64,000 nucleotides of DNA from assembly GCF_015711645.1 (NCBI RefSeq), contig NZ_JABTEX010000002.1, positions 62,001 through 126,000 of the forward strand. The letters are read 5' to 3'. How positions within the stretch are numbered: the stretch's first letter is position 1; each line of letters starts with the position of its first letter. Made by a program: the position numbers and the translations under genes. Positions 1 to 7,530 of this stretch are shown in pieces. A model generated the notes under the pieces. It was not told the DNA's origin, did not search any database, and worked only from the letters and a program-made list of their open reading frames with translations. Source of the stretch: Planomonospora sp. ID82291. Lineage in GTDB: Bacteria; Actinomycetota; Actinomycetes; Streptosporangiales; Streptosporangiaceae.

Positions 1-1190
1 TCCGTTCCGATGCCGGCGGCGTCGCGTGTGCCGGTGCCGGTGCCGGTGCCGGTGCCGGTGCCGGTGCCGGTGTTTCCGGTGCCCCGGCCGCCGGGCCGCT
101 CCGTGCAGGCGGGGGTGGCCCGCGGGGTCGCGGTCCTCCCTGTGCCGGGTTTCGCGCTCGGCGTCGCCGTGCCCGCGGACCTTCCGGTGGCGGTGGGCCG
201 CGCGGCGGCGGAATCGCCCTGTCCTCCGCGTCCGCCCTGTTGTTCCCCGCGGCCGGAGGGGCCCGCGTCCGCCGCACCCGGCGGGGCCACCGTCACGGTC
301 ACAGTGGCGGTGGCGGTGGCTGTGGCGGTGGCGGTCACGGTGGCGGTGGCCGTCACGGTCACCGCCGGGGCCGCCGTGGCGGTCACGGTGGGGGGAACCG
401 GAGGATCCGAGGGGACGGGGGTGGGAGTCGGGGTGATGGCGGGGGGCCGGGAGGGGGTCACAGAGAGGGACGGGGCAGGGTGGGGGACGTACGCGGCGGG
501 TGCGACACCACCGGCGGGGAGGACCTCCGCAGGTGCCCGCCGTCCCGCGGACGGCGCCGGGGAACCGCCCTGAGCGGAGGCGGTGGGGCGGGCGGAGCCT
601 CCGGCCGCGGTGGGGCGGGCGGAGACGGGGGCGGTGGGGCGGCCCGAGGCTCCGGGAGTGGTGGTGGGGCGGCCCGAAGGGGTCGGCCCGCTCGCGGGAG
701 CGCAGGCCGTACCGGCGGAGTCCGAGCCGGACGGGGTTCCGGCGCCCGTCGCGCCTCCGGTCCCGCCGGTCCCGCCGGAGCCTCCCGTCCCGCCGGAACC
801 GGTGGAGGCGCTCGCGCTCTCGGCCTCCTCCAGGGACTCCTGTGCGGCGGCGAGGCGCGCCCGGGCGGCGGTGAGGCGCTCGCGGGCGCGGGTGGAGTCG
901 ATCCTGGCGAGCACGTCGCCCTCATCGACCTTGCTCCCCGGCCTGACGTAGACCCTCGTGACCTTCCCCGAGGAGCCGAAGCCCAGTTCGCGGGTGTCAC
1001 CGTCGACGGTGCTGCCCGCCGCGGACACCGCGGCGGTCACCGTTCCCCGCCGGGCGGCGGCGAGCTCGATGCCCGGAGCCTCGGCCGCGTCGTCACCGAG
1101 CACGTAGAACGCGCCGGTCCCCACCAGGACGAGGGCGGCCAGGGCCAGTCCTCCCGTCCGCAGGGTCTTCGGGAGATCGGTCGGTCTCAT
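1..1190 (-). CDS. Membrane-fusion (HlyD/MacA-type) efflux adaptor, 3' end outside the window
   Basis: The frame is open from an ATG at 1190 to the window edge, so the C-terminus is missing. The N-terminus has a short basic start and one hydrophobic segment (about residues 12-32), then a lipoyl/barrel-like stretch with GSSGKVTRVYVRPGSKVDEG, which parallels the adaptor encoded at 1337 (GSSGTVEKIYVKAGDEVEKG). After a short helical part (RLTAARARLAAAQESLEEAE) the protein becomes an extremely long Ser/Thr/Pro/Ala/Gly tract with TATATV and GTGTGT repeats. Such adaptors couple an ABC permease in the membrane to substrate export. It is transcribed away from the second adaptor, so a further ABC pair probably lies beyond the window. 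The low-complexity insert in the region normally forming the alpha hairpin is odd. Family call is firm; substrate unknown. Confidence 0.75.
   Translation of the reverse strand, partial: MRPTDLPKTLRTGGLALAALVLVGTGAFYVLGDDAAEAPGIELAAARRGTVTAAVSAAGSTVDGDTRELGFGSSGKVTRVYVRPGSKVDEGDVLARIDSTRARERLTAARARLAAAQESLEEAESASASTGSGGTGGSGGTGGTGGATGAGTPSGSDSAGTACAPASGPTPSGRPTTTPGASGRPTAPVSARPTAAGGSARPTASAQGGSPAPSAGRRAPAEVLPAGGVAPAAYVPHPAPSLSVTPSRPPAITPTPTPVPSDPPVPPTVTATAAPAVTVTATATVTATATATATATVTVTVAPPGAADAGPSGRGEQQGGRGGQGDSAAARPTATGRSAGTATPSAKPGTGRTATPRATPACTERPGGRGTGNTGTGTGTGTGTGTGTRDAAGIGT
28..72. repeat. GGTGCC hexamer tandem repeat inside the adaptor gene
   Basis: About seven consecutive copies of the hexamer GGTGCC lie in the distal part of the minus-strand adaptor and encode an alternating Gly-Thr tract. 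A related degenerate repeat at about 296-372 encodes Thr-Ala/Thr-Val alternation. Both look like slippage-expanded linker. Confidence 0.8.
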
Positions 1191-1224
1191 GGCGGACCAT
1201 CCTGGTCCCTGTGATTCCCATCCC

Positions 1225-1252
1225 CCTCAGGGGGACCTGAGGATCACCTGAG
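1225..1252. promoter_or_regulatory. Putative response-regulator box between the divergent adaptors
   Basis: CCTGAG occurs at 1236-1241 and again at 1247-1252, exactly 11 bp apart, so the minus strand reads TCAGG-N6-TCAGG. A third TCAGG lies at 1227-1231 on the plus strand, and CCTCAG/CTGAGG also form an inverted repeat. The same 11-bp TCAG spacing occurs before and after the OmpR-type regulator gene at 4683. OmpR-family proteins bind direct repeats of this kind; assignment to that regulator is inference. Confidence 0.55.
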
Positions 1253-1336
1253 CGTCCCGCCTCCCCGCGGCGCATGCAGCGAACACTCAGCTCGAGCCGG
1301 GTCATCCCCCAGCCTCATGCGTCAGGGTCTGGTGTC

Positions 1337-2497
1337 GTGAAGCTGTCGACCAAGCGCAGAGCGCTGATCGTGAACGGGACCCTGGGGGTCCTGTTGCTGG
1401 GCGGCGCGGGGATCGCCTACGGCTCTCTCGGCGCCCCGGCCTCGCCCGTCGACGCCGGGTCCGCGACCGGATCCGGGACCGCGGTGCGCACCGTGAAGGT
1501 GGGCCGGGCCACGGTGACCGCCTCCGTATCGGCGTCCGGGAGGCTGGAGAGCGGCCGGGCGAGATCGCTGGACTTCGGGTCGAGCGGCACGGTGGAGAAG
1601 ATCTACGTCAAGGCGGGGGACGAGGTCGAGAAGGGCCGGGTCCTCGCGCGACTGGACGACACCGCCGCGCGGGAGGGCCTGGACGCCGCCGCCGCCGCGC
1701 TGGACGCCGCGGACGACGACACCTCGACGGCCGCCGGGTACGCCCGGTACGTCGAGGCGAGGAACACCTACCGGGAGGCGCGTCGCGTCGTGGCCGGGAC
1801 GGTGATCAAAGCTCCGTTCGCCGGTACGGTCACCGCCGTCAACGGCACGGTCGGCGGCTCGCCGGGATCCGCTGCCTCGTCGGGTTCATCTGGTTCCGGC
1901 GGTTCTGGCGGTTCGGATGATTCGGGTGGTTCGGGCGGTTCGTCCGGAGGCTTCGTCGAGCTCGCCGACGTGGGGAGGCTCCAGATCGTCGGGACCTTCA
2001 CGGAGTCGGACGTGGCCAGGCTGAAGGTCGGCCAGGCCGCGAGGATCACGTTCGACGCGCTGACCGGTGTCACGGCCGCGGGGAAGGTCACCCAGATCCA
2101 GCCCACCGCCTCCACCGGCGACAACGTGGTCACGTACCCGGTGACGGTCTCTCTCACGGAGGTGCCGGACGAGGTCAGGCTCGGTCAGACCGCGACGGTG
2201 AAGGTCGTCGTGGACGAGGTCGAGAACGCGCTCGCGGTCTCCTCGGCGGTGATCTCCGGCACGGGCGGGCGGAGCACCGTGACCGTCCTGCGCGACGGCG
2301 TGCAGTCCACCGTCCAGGTCAGGGTGGGGGTGAAGGGCGACCGGCTCACAGAGATCGTTTCCGGTCTTTCCGAGGGGGACCAGGTCGTCCGTCCGGCCGC
2401 CACGACCTCCACCTCCCAGGAGGACGGTGGGTTCCCCGGCTTCGGCGGCGGCGGCGGCCGGCGGGGCGGCGGGCCGATGGGCGGTGGCGGCCGATGA
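1337..2497 (+). CDS. Membrane-fusion (MacA-type) adaptor of an ABC exporter
   Basis: A 386-residue adaptor. One hydrophobic anchor (about residues 9-27) is followed by a lipoyl/barrel half-motif (GSSGTVEKIYVKAGDEVEKG), the returning half (VIKAPFAGTVTAVNG), a Gly/Ser-rich loop and a beta-barrel region (LADVGRLQIVGTFTESDVARL), the usual order in MacA/HlyD proteins. The C-terminus is Gly-rich. I chose the GTG at 1337, just before KLSTKRRALIV, because an upstream ATG at 1274 would add 21 residues unlike any signal or anchor. The stop overlaps the ATPase start (ATGA), so the three genes up to 4520 form one operon. The adaptor should link the permease to the cell envelope; no substrate is evident. 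The promoter contains an 11-bp-period TCAG box. Confidence 0.85.
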   Translation: MKLSTKRRALIVNGTLGVLLLGGAGIAYGSLGAPASPVDAGSATGSGTAVRTVKVGRATVTASVSASGRLESGRARSLDFGSSGTVEKIYVKAGDEVEKGRVLARLDDTAAREGLDAAAAALDAADDDTSTAAGYARYVEARNTYREARRVVAGTVIKAPFAGTVTAVNGTVGGSPGSAASSGSSGSGGSGGSDDSGGSGGSSGGFVELADVGRLQIVGTFTESDVARLKVGQAARITFDALTGVTAAGKVTQIQPTASTGDNVVTYPVTVSLTEVPDEVRLGQTATVKVVVDEVENALAVSSAVISGTGGRSTVTVLRDGVQSTVQVRVGVKGDRLTEIVSGLSEGDQVVRPAATTSTSQEDGGFPGFGGGGGRRGGGPMGGGGR

Positions 2498-3282
2498 CCG
2501 CCCCGGTGCTGGAGGTCCGGGACCTCGTCAAGGAGTACGGGGAGGGGGAGGCGCGGGTGCACGCCCTGCGGGGGGTGTCCCTCACCGTCGAGCGGGGCGA
2601 CTACGTGGCCGTCATGGGCGCGTCCGGTTCCGGCAAGTCCACGCTCATGAACATCCTCGGCTGCCTCGACGTGCCCTCCTCCGGCCGGTACCTCATCGAC
2701 GGCACGGACGTCGGGGCGCTGAGCGAGGGGCGGCTCGCGGTCCTGCGGAACCGCAAGATCGGGTTCGTGTTCCAGTCGTTCAACCTCATCCCGCGGATGA
2801 GCGCGCTGGCCAACGTGGAACTGCCCATGGCCTACGGCGGGGTCGGCGCGCCCGAGCGCCGGGCGCGGGCGCTGGCCGCGCTGGAGCAGGTCGGACTCGC
2901 CGACCGGGTCCGCCACGAGCCGAACGAGCTCTCCGGGGGCCAGCAGCAGCGGGTGGCCGTGGCCAGGGCGCTGGTCACCTCGCCCGCGCTGCTCCTCGCC
3001 GACGAGCCGACCGGCAACCTCGACACCGCCTCCACCGGGGACGTGCTGGACATCTTCGACCGGCTGAGCGCCTCGGGCAGGACCATAGTGATCATCACCC
3101 ACGAGGACGACGTGGCCGCCCGCGCCAAGCGGGTCATCCGCCTGGTGGACGGCCGGATCGTCGAGGACCGCCGCCGGATCCCGGCCGGCGGACCGCCACC
3201 CCGGGCGGCCTCCGGAACGGGCGAGGACACGGCGGCAGGAACGGTGGCGGGTGCGGCGGCGGACGTGGAGGCGGCAGGGTGA
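2494..3282 (+). CDS. MacB/LolD-type ABC transporter ATP-binding protein
   Basis: This 262-residue ATPase powers the exporter. All ABC motifs are visible: Walker A GASGSGKS (42-49), Q-loop VFQSFN (92-97), signature LSGGQ (146-150), Walker B LLLADEP (166-172) and switch His 203 in ITHEDD. The pattern LADEPTGNLD and RMSALANVELP is characteristic of the MacB/LolD/FtsE branch. The C-terminal 40 residues are Gly/Ala-rich and probably disordered. It overlaps the adaptor by ATGA and the permease by GTGA, so translation of all three is coupled. Confidence 0.93.
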   Translation: MTAPVLEVRDLVKEYGEGEARVHALRGVSLTVERGDYVAVMGASGSGKSTLMNILGCLDVPSSGRYLIDGTDVGALSEGRLAVLRNRKIGFVFQSFNLIPRMSALANVELPMAYGGVGAPERRARALAALEQVGLADRVRHEPNELSGGQQQRVAVARALVTSPALLLADEPTGNLDTASTGDVLDIFDRLSASGRTIVIITHEDDVAARAKRVIRLVDGRIVEDRRRIPAGGPPPRAASGTGEDTAAGTVAGAAADVEAAG

Positions 3283-4520
3283 GCCCGTTCGAGATCCTCC
3301 GCTTCGCGTTGCGCGGTCTGGCGGCCAACAAGCTCCGCAGCTTCCTGACGACGCTCGGCATCCTCATCGGGGTCGCGGCGGTGATCCTCCTGGTGGCCTT
3401 CGGGGAGGGCGCCTCACAGGGCGTCCAGCAGAGCATCCAGCGGCTCGGCGCCAACACGCTCACCATCTCGGCCTCGTTCGGCGGAGGCGGAGGTGGTGGC
3501 GGTGGCGCCAGGCAGCAGGGGGGACCCCGTACCCAGGCCAGGCAGCTGACGCTGGAGGACGCCAGGGCGCTGGCGGACCCGGCGGAGGCCCCGTCGGTCA
3601 AGAGCGTCTCCCCGGTCGTGGCCGCGGAAGCGGCCGTCGCCGTGCACGACGGCGCGAGCCATGCGCTCTCTCAGCTCATCGGGACCCATCCGAGCTACTT
3701 CGAGGCCGTCAACAAGCCCGTCGAGGCCGGAGCCTACTTCGTCAACGACGACGTGCTCGCCGCACGGAAGGTCATGGTGATCGGGCGGACCGTGGCCGAG
3801 GCGCTGTTCGGCGCGGTCGACCCGGTCGGCCGGCAGATCAGCGTCTCGGGGGTGCCGTTCACGGTGGTCGGGGTGCTGAAGGAGTCGGGCTCGTCCGGCA
3901 TGCAGGACGCCGACGACATCGCGATCGCACCGCTGCCCGCCGTGCAGCAGAGCCTGACCGGATTCGGGCCGCTCGGTTCGATCATCGTGCAGGCGACCGG
4001 CGCGGACACCACGGAGACGGCCCAGGCCGAGGTCACGGCCCTGCTGAACCAGCGGCACGGGATCACCCCGACCGGGACGGCCGACTACCGCATCCTCAAC
4101 CAGGCCGCCCTGCAGGAGACCGTCAGTTCGACGATCGGCACCTTCACCGCGCTGCTCGGCGCGGTCGCGGCGATCTCGCTCCTGGTCGGCGGCATCGGGA
4201 TCACCAACATCATGCTGGTCACGGTCACCGAGCGGACCCGGGAGATCGGCATCAGGAAGGCCATCGGGGCGCCGCGGAGCGCGATCCTCGGCCAGTTCCT
4301 GGTGGAGTCGACGGTGCTGAGCCTGGTGGGCGGCCTGGCCGGCCTCCTGGTCGCGTTCGTCGGCACCCGGTTCACCGTCGCCGGGATCGATCCGGTGCTG
4401 GTGCCGTCGTCGATCGTGCTGGCGCTCGGCGTCTCGGTGGGCATCGGCCTGTTCTTCGGGAGCTACCCGGCCAACCGGGCGGCCAAGCTCCGCCCCATCC
4501 AGGCCCTGCGCCACGAGTAG
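3279..4520 (+). CDS. MacB-type ABC transporter permease
   Basis: A 413-residue FtsX/MacB permease. It starts with an amphipathic helix and TM1 (LRSFLTTLGILIGVAAVILLVAFGEG), has a large extracytoplasmic MacB periplasmic core domain, and ends with three TM segments after the conserved coupling stretch VTERTREIGIRKAIGAP. A poly-Gly loop (about residues 68-76) follows TM1, an unusual expansion. The GTG start at 3279 overlaps the ATPase stop (GTGA); the frame is open upstream but those codons are the ATPase gene read in another frame. Together with the adaptor and ATPase it forms a tripartite efflux pump, probably for an antibiotic, peptide or lipid. Confidence 0.9.
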   Translation: MSPFEILRFALRGLAANKLRSFLTTLGILIGVAAVILLVAFGEGASQGVQQSIQRLGANTLTISASFGGGGGGGGGARQQGGPRTQARQLTLEDARALADPAEAPSVKSVSPVVAAEAAVAVHDGASHALSQLIGTHPSYFEAVNKPVEAGAYFVNDDVLAARKVMVIGRTVAEALFGAVDPVGRQISVSGVPFTVVGVLKESGSSGMQDADDIAIAPLPAVQQSLTGFGPLGSIIVQATGADTTETAQAEVTALLNQRHGITPTGTADYRILNQAALQETVSSTIGTFTALLGAVAAISLLVGGIGITNIMLVTVTERTREIGIRKAIGAPRSAILGQFLVESTVLSLVGGLAGLLVAFVGTRFTVAGIDPVLVPSSIVLALGVSVGIGLFFGSYPANRAAKLRPIQALRHE

Positions 4521-4529
4521 CGCCCCGCT

Positions 4530-4620
4530 CCGGGCGGCGTCCGCGGATCGGCGTCCGCGGATCGGCGGGCGGGGTCTCCGCGGGCGGGGGGTTCGCGGGC
4601 GGGGTCTCCGCGGGCGCCGA
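4530..4620. repeat. GC-rich minisatellite after the ABC operon
   Basis: Direct repeats of GCGTCCGCGGATCGGC and GGGCGGGGTCTCCGCGG lie between the permease stop and the regulator promoter. No coding sense is apparent. Confidence 0.6.
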
Positions 4621-4628
4621 ACGGGATC

Positions 4629-4644
4629 TCAGCAAACGTTCAGC
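4629..4644 (+). promoter_or_regulatory. TCAGC-N6-TCAGC box upstream of the response regulator
   Basis: TCAGC at 4629-4633 is repeated at 4640-4644, an 11-bp period, about 40 bp upstream of the regulator's GTG. It matches the spacing of the boxes at 1236-1252 and 5392-5428, which suggests autoregulation. A ribosome binding site GGGAGGTG follows at about 4663. Confidence 0.6.
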
Positions 4645-4682
4645 GGGCCCGGAGCGGCTCCCCAGGGAGGTGGGAAAGCCTC

Positions 4683-5387
4683 GTGGTCGTGCCGGACAGA
4701 GTTGAGGCCCGCCTGCTGGTGGTGGACGACGAGCCGAACATCAGGGAGCTGCTCTCCGCGAGCCTGCGCATGTCCGGCTTCGAGGTCGTGACCGCGGCGG
4801 ACGGCGGGGAGGCGGTGCGGTTCGCCCAGCGGATCCGCCCCGACCTCGTGGTGCTCGACGTGATGCTGCCCGACATGGACGGCTTCGCGGTGGCCGGTCG
4901 GCTGCGGGAGCTGGGCGGCCGGACGCCCGTGCTCTTCCTCACCGCCCGGGACGGCGTCGCCGACAAGGTCGCGGGGCTGCGGCTGGCCGACGACTACGTG
5001 ACCAAGCCGTTCAGCCTGGAGGAGGTCCTGGCACGGATCCGGGCCGTGCTCCGCCGTACCCGGGGGGACCTCGACCTGCCGAGCCGCCTCCGGGTCGCCG
5101 ACCTGGAGCTGGACGAGGAGGCCCACCAGGTCTGGAAGGCGGGGGAACCCGTACGGCTCTCGCCGACGGAGTTCAAGCTGCTGCACCACCTCATGGTCAA
5201 CACCGGCCGGGTGCTGTCGAAGGCGCAGATCCTGGACCACGTGTGGAACTACGACTTCGGCGGCGACGCCGGAGTCGTCGAGTCCTACGTCTCCTACCTG
5301 CGGCGGAAGGTCGACACGGCCGAGCCGCGGCTCATCCGCACCCTGCGCGGGGTGGGCTACGTGCTGCGCCCGCCGCCGGGTGATTGA
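4683..5387 (+). CDS. OmpR/PhoB-family response regulator
   Basis: A 234-residue two-domain regulator. The receiver domain (about 9-122) has the acidic pair D15-D16, phospho-acceptor D59 (LVVLDVMLPDMDG), T87 and K108 (KPF). The effector half (about 133-230) is an OmpR winged helix with LSPTEFKLLHHLMVN and RTLRGVGYVLR. The usual GADDYVTKPF is written LADDYVTKPF after a shortened alpha4-beta5 link. The GTG at 4683 was chosen for the GGGAGGTG ribosome site. No histidine kinase gene adjoins it; the next gene is a GTPase, so its partner must be elsewhere. TCAG repeats with 11-bp period around this gene and in the efflux promoter suggest it controls itself and the exporter. Confidence 0.92.
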   Translation: MVVPDRVEARLLVVDDEPNIRELLSASLRMSGFEVVTAADGGEAVRFAQRIRPDLVVLDVMLPDMDGFAVAGRLRELGGRTPVLFLTARDGVADKVAGLRLADDYVTKPFSLEEVLARIRAVLRRTRGDLDLPSRLRVADLELDEEAHQVWKAGEPVRLSPTEFKLLHHLMVNTGRVLSKAQILDHVWNYDFGGDAGVVESYVSYLRRKVDTAEPRLIRTLRGVGYVLRPPPGD

Positions 5388-5391
5388 ACTT

Positions 5392-5428
5392 TCAGCCAGT
5401 TTTCAGCTCCGCCTGACCTGGTCCTGAG
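5392..5428. promoter_or_regulatory. Double 11-bp-period TCAG box downstream of the response regulator
   Basis: TCAGC at 5392 and 5403 (11 bp apart) is followed by CCTGA at 5412 and 5423 (again 11 bp apart, opposite orientation). Two half-site pairs thus face each other within 37 bp, immediately after the regulator's stop. It could control the downstream GTPase operon or mark a lost kinase promoter; inference. Confidence 0.5.
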
Positions 5429-5560
5429 TTTGATGGGTTCCAATGGGCGGTGCGTGACCCCAGACCTCCCGGAACGGCGGCGGGTCCGGGATCGTCTCCA
5501 GCTGCGGGGGAGATGAGCCCGGTCGAGACCCGCCGGTCGGAGCCGGGGGACCGGCCTCAT

Positions 5561-5597
5561 CGCTCGACCGGGTTCGCCCCCGTGACCCGGTCGAGCG
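5561..5597. terminator. 12-bp perfect stem-loop, possible terminator
   Basis: CGCTCGACCGGG (5561-5572) pairs exactly with CCCGGTCGAGCG (5586-5597) across a 13-nt loop. A further copy of CCCGGTCGAG lies at 5518-5527. There is no U-tract, as is common in actinomycetes. It may end the regulator transcript. Confidence 0.45.
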
Positions 5598-5634
5598 GTG
5601 GGGCCATTCGCGTCTAGGGGGTCTTTCCTCGGGA

Positions 5635-7530
5635 ATGACCCGTTCTATGAAGGAAAGCGACGGTCTGCTGGGAGCGCTGCGGGAACTCCGGCGCCACCTC
5701 GACCATGAGCTGTTCCCCCTGGCGGCCGGGGACGCGGCGGCCGACCGGCGGGCGCTGCGGGAGCTGACCGGCCAGCTCGACGACTACCTGATCCCGCGCC
5801 TGAGCGCGATCGACGCCCCGCTGCTGGCCGTCGTCGGCGGATCCACCGGGGCGGGCAAGTCCACCCTGGTGAACTCCCTGGTCGGCGCGGACGTCTCCGA
5901 ACCCGGCGTGCTCCGCCCCACCACCCTGGCCCCCACGCTGGTGACCGCTCCCGCCGACCGGGACTGGTTCACCGGCCGCCACCTCCTGCCCGGTCTGCCC
6001 CGGGCGACCGGGAGGGGCCCCGGCGAGCCGGGCACGCTCCGGGTGGTCGTCGCCGAGGCGCTCCCGCCCGGCCTGGCCCTGCTCGACGCGCCCGACATCG
6101 ACTCGGTCGTCACCGCCAACCGCGAGCTGGCCGCCCAGCTCCTGGCGGCGGCCGACCTGTGGCTGTTCACCACCACCGCCGCCCGCTACGCCGACGAGGT
6201 GCCCTGGGGGTTCCTGCGCGCGGCCCGGGAGCGGAGCACGGCGCTGGCGCTGATCCTCTCCCGCGTCCCGCCGGAGGCGGCGGGCGTGGTCGCGCACGAC
6301 CTGGCGCGGCTGCTGGAGGCCAACGGGCTGGGCGGGACCCGGCTGTTCGAGGTGCCGGAGCTGCCGCTGCCCGAGGAGAACGCCCGGCTGCCGCGCGAGG
6401 CGGTGCGGCCGGTCGCCGAGTGGCTGGACGGCATCGCGGCCGACGCGGCGGCCCGCGCGGAGGTGGTGCGCCAGACCCTCTCCGGCGCGCTGGGGAGCCT
6501 CGCCGTCCGCGTCCCCGCGCTCGCCGAGGCGGTGGACCGCCAGCACGCGGCGGACGCCGAGCTGCGGGCGGCGACCGCCGCCGCCTACGCCGAGGGCATG
6601 GCCCGCTTCGAGGAGGGCATGCTGGACGGCACGCTGCTCCGGGGCGAGGTGCTGGCCCGCTGGCAGGACTTCATCGGCACCGGCGACCTGATGCGGTCCC
6701 TGGAGAGCCGGGTGGGGTGGCTGCGCGACCGCGTGGTCGCGCTGTTCACCGGCCGGCCCGCCCCGGAGAGCGAGCTGCGGGTCGCGCTGGAGAGCGGGGT
6801 GGAGGCCCTGATCCGGGCGTCGTCCGACAGCGCCGCCGAGCGCGCGCTGGAGTCGTGGGCCGCCAGGGAGGCGGGCCGCGCGCTGCTGGAGCAGGCGGGC
6901 GCCGTCGAGGCCGGGCGCCTGGGCCGCTCCTCGCCGGACCTGCGCCGCTCCGCGGAGGAGGCGGTCCGGGGCTGGCAGGGGTACGTGCTCGACCTGGTCC
7001 GGCAGGAGGGCGCGGAGCGGCGGACCACCGCCAGGATCGCCTCCTACGGGGTCAACGGGGCCGGGCTGCTGCTCATGATCGCGGTCTTCGCCTCCACCGG
7101 GGGCCTGACCGGGATCGAGGTCGGCATCGCCGGAGGCACCAGCGTGCTCAGCCAGAAGCTCCTGGAGGCCGTCTTCGGGGACCAGGCCGTCCGCACCCTG
7201 ACGCTGCGGGCGCGCGAGGACCTGCGCGCCCGGGTCGAGGACATCCTCGCCCGGGAGGCCGTCCGCTTCACCGGCCTCCTCGACGCGGTCCGGCCGCCCG
7301 AGGGGAGCGCCCCGGCGTTGCGTGCGGCGGCGCAGGCCGTACGGGAGCACCGGCGGGAGATCCCCGTGGTCGGCATCGACGGGCGCGGCGCGGCGCAGGA
7401 CTCCGCCGGGACCGGCTCCCGGGAGGGGCCTCGGTCCGGAGAGCGGGAGGGGCCTCGGTCCGGAGCCGCGGCGAGGCCGCAGGAGGATCCCCGGCGGGCC
7501 GTCGCGGGCAAGCGGGCGGGTGACCGGTGA
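5635..7530 (+). CDS. Membrane-associated dynamin-like/YfjP-type GTPase (first of a pair)
   Basis: A 631-residue protein with a P-loop GGSTGAGKST (68-77), a switch motif in the form LLDAPDIDS in place of DxxG, and a hydrophobic hairpin at about 466-505 (NGAGLLLMIAVFAS and GIEVGIAGG) near the C-terminal third. No clear NKxD guanine-specificity motif is visible; the equivalent strand reads LILSRVP. Between the G domain and the membrane hairpin lies a mostly helical region, as in bacterial dynamin-like proteins. The C-terminus is a charged tail with an SGEREGPR-type repeat. The stop overlaps the GTG of the next gene (GTGA), so both GTPases are made together. An alternative start at 5647 is possible. 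Function in actinomycetes is not established; membrane remodelling is plausible. Confidence 0.75.
   Translation: MTRSMKESDGLLGALRELRRHLDHELFPLAAGDAAADRRALRELTGQLDDYLIPRLSAIDAPLLAVVGGSTGAGKSTLVNSLVGADVSEPGVLRPTTLAPTLVTAPADRDWFTGRHLLPGLPRATGRGPGEPGTLRVVVAEALPPGLALLDAPDIDSVVTANRELAAQLLAAADLWLFTTTAARYADEVPWGFLRAARERSTALALILSRVPPEAAGVVAHDLARLLEANGLGGTRLFEVPELPLPEENARLPREAVRPVAEWLDGIAADAAARAEVVRQTLSGALGSLAVRVPALAEAVDRQHAADAELRAATAAAYAEGMARFEEGMLDGTLLRGEVLARWQDFIGTGDLMRSLESRVGWLRDRVVALFTGRPAPESELRVALESGVEALIRASSDSAAERALESWAAREAGRALLEQAGAVEAGRLGRSSPDLRRSAEEAVRGWQGYVLDLVRQEGAERRTTARIASYGVNGAGLLLMIAVFASTGGLTGIEVGIAGGTSVLSQKLLEAVFGDQAVRTLTLRAREDLRARVEDILAREAVRFTGLLDAVRPPEGSAPALRAAAQAVREHRREIPVVGIDGRGAAQDSAGTGSREGPRSGEREGPRSGAAARPQEDPRRAVAGKRAGDR

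Noticed and set aside
458-1000. 180-codon minus-strand frame within the first adaptor
   Set aside because: It is out of frame with the adaptor reading that runs from 1190 to the edge, and is Pro/Arg/Ala low complexity.
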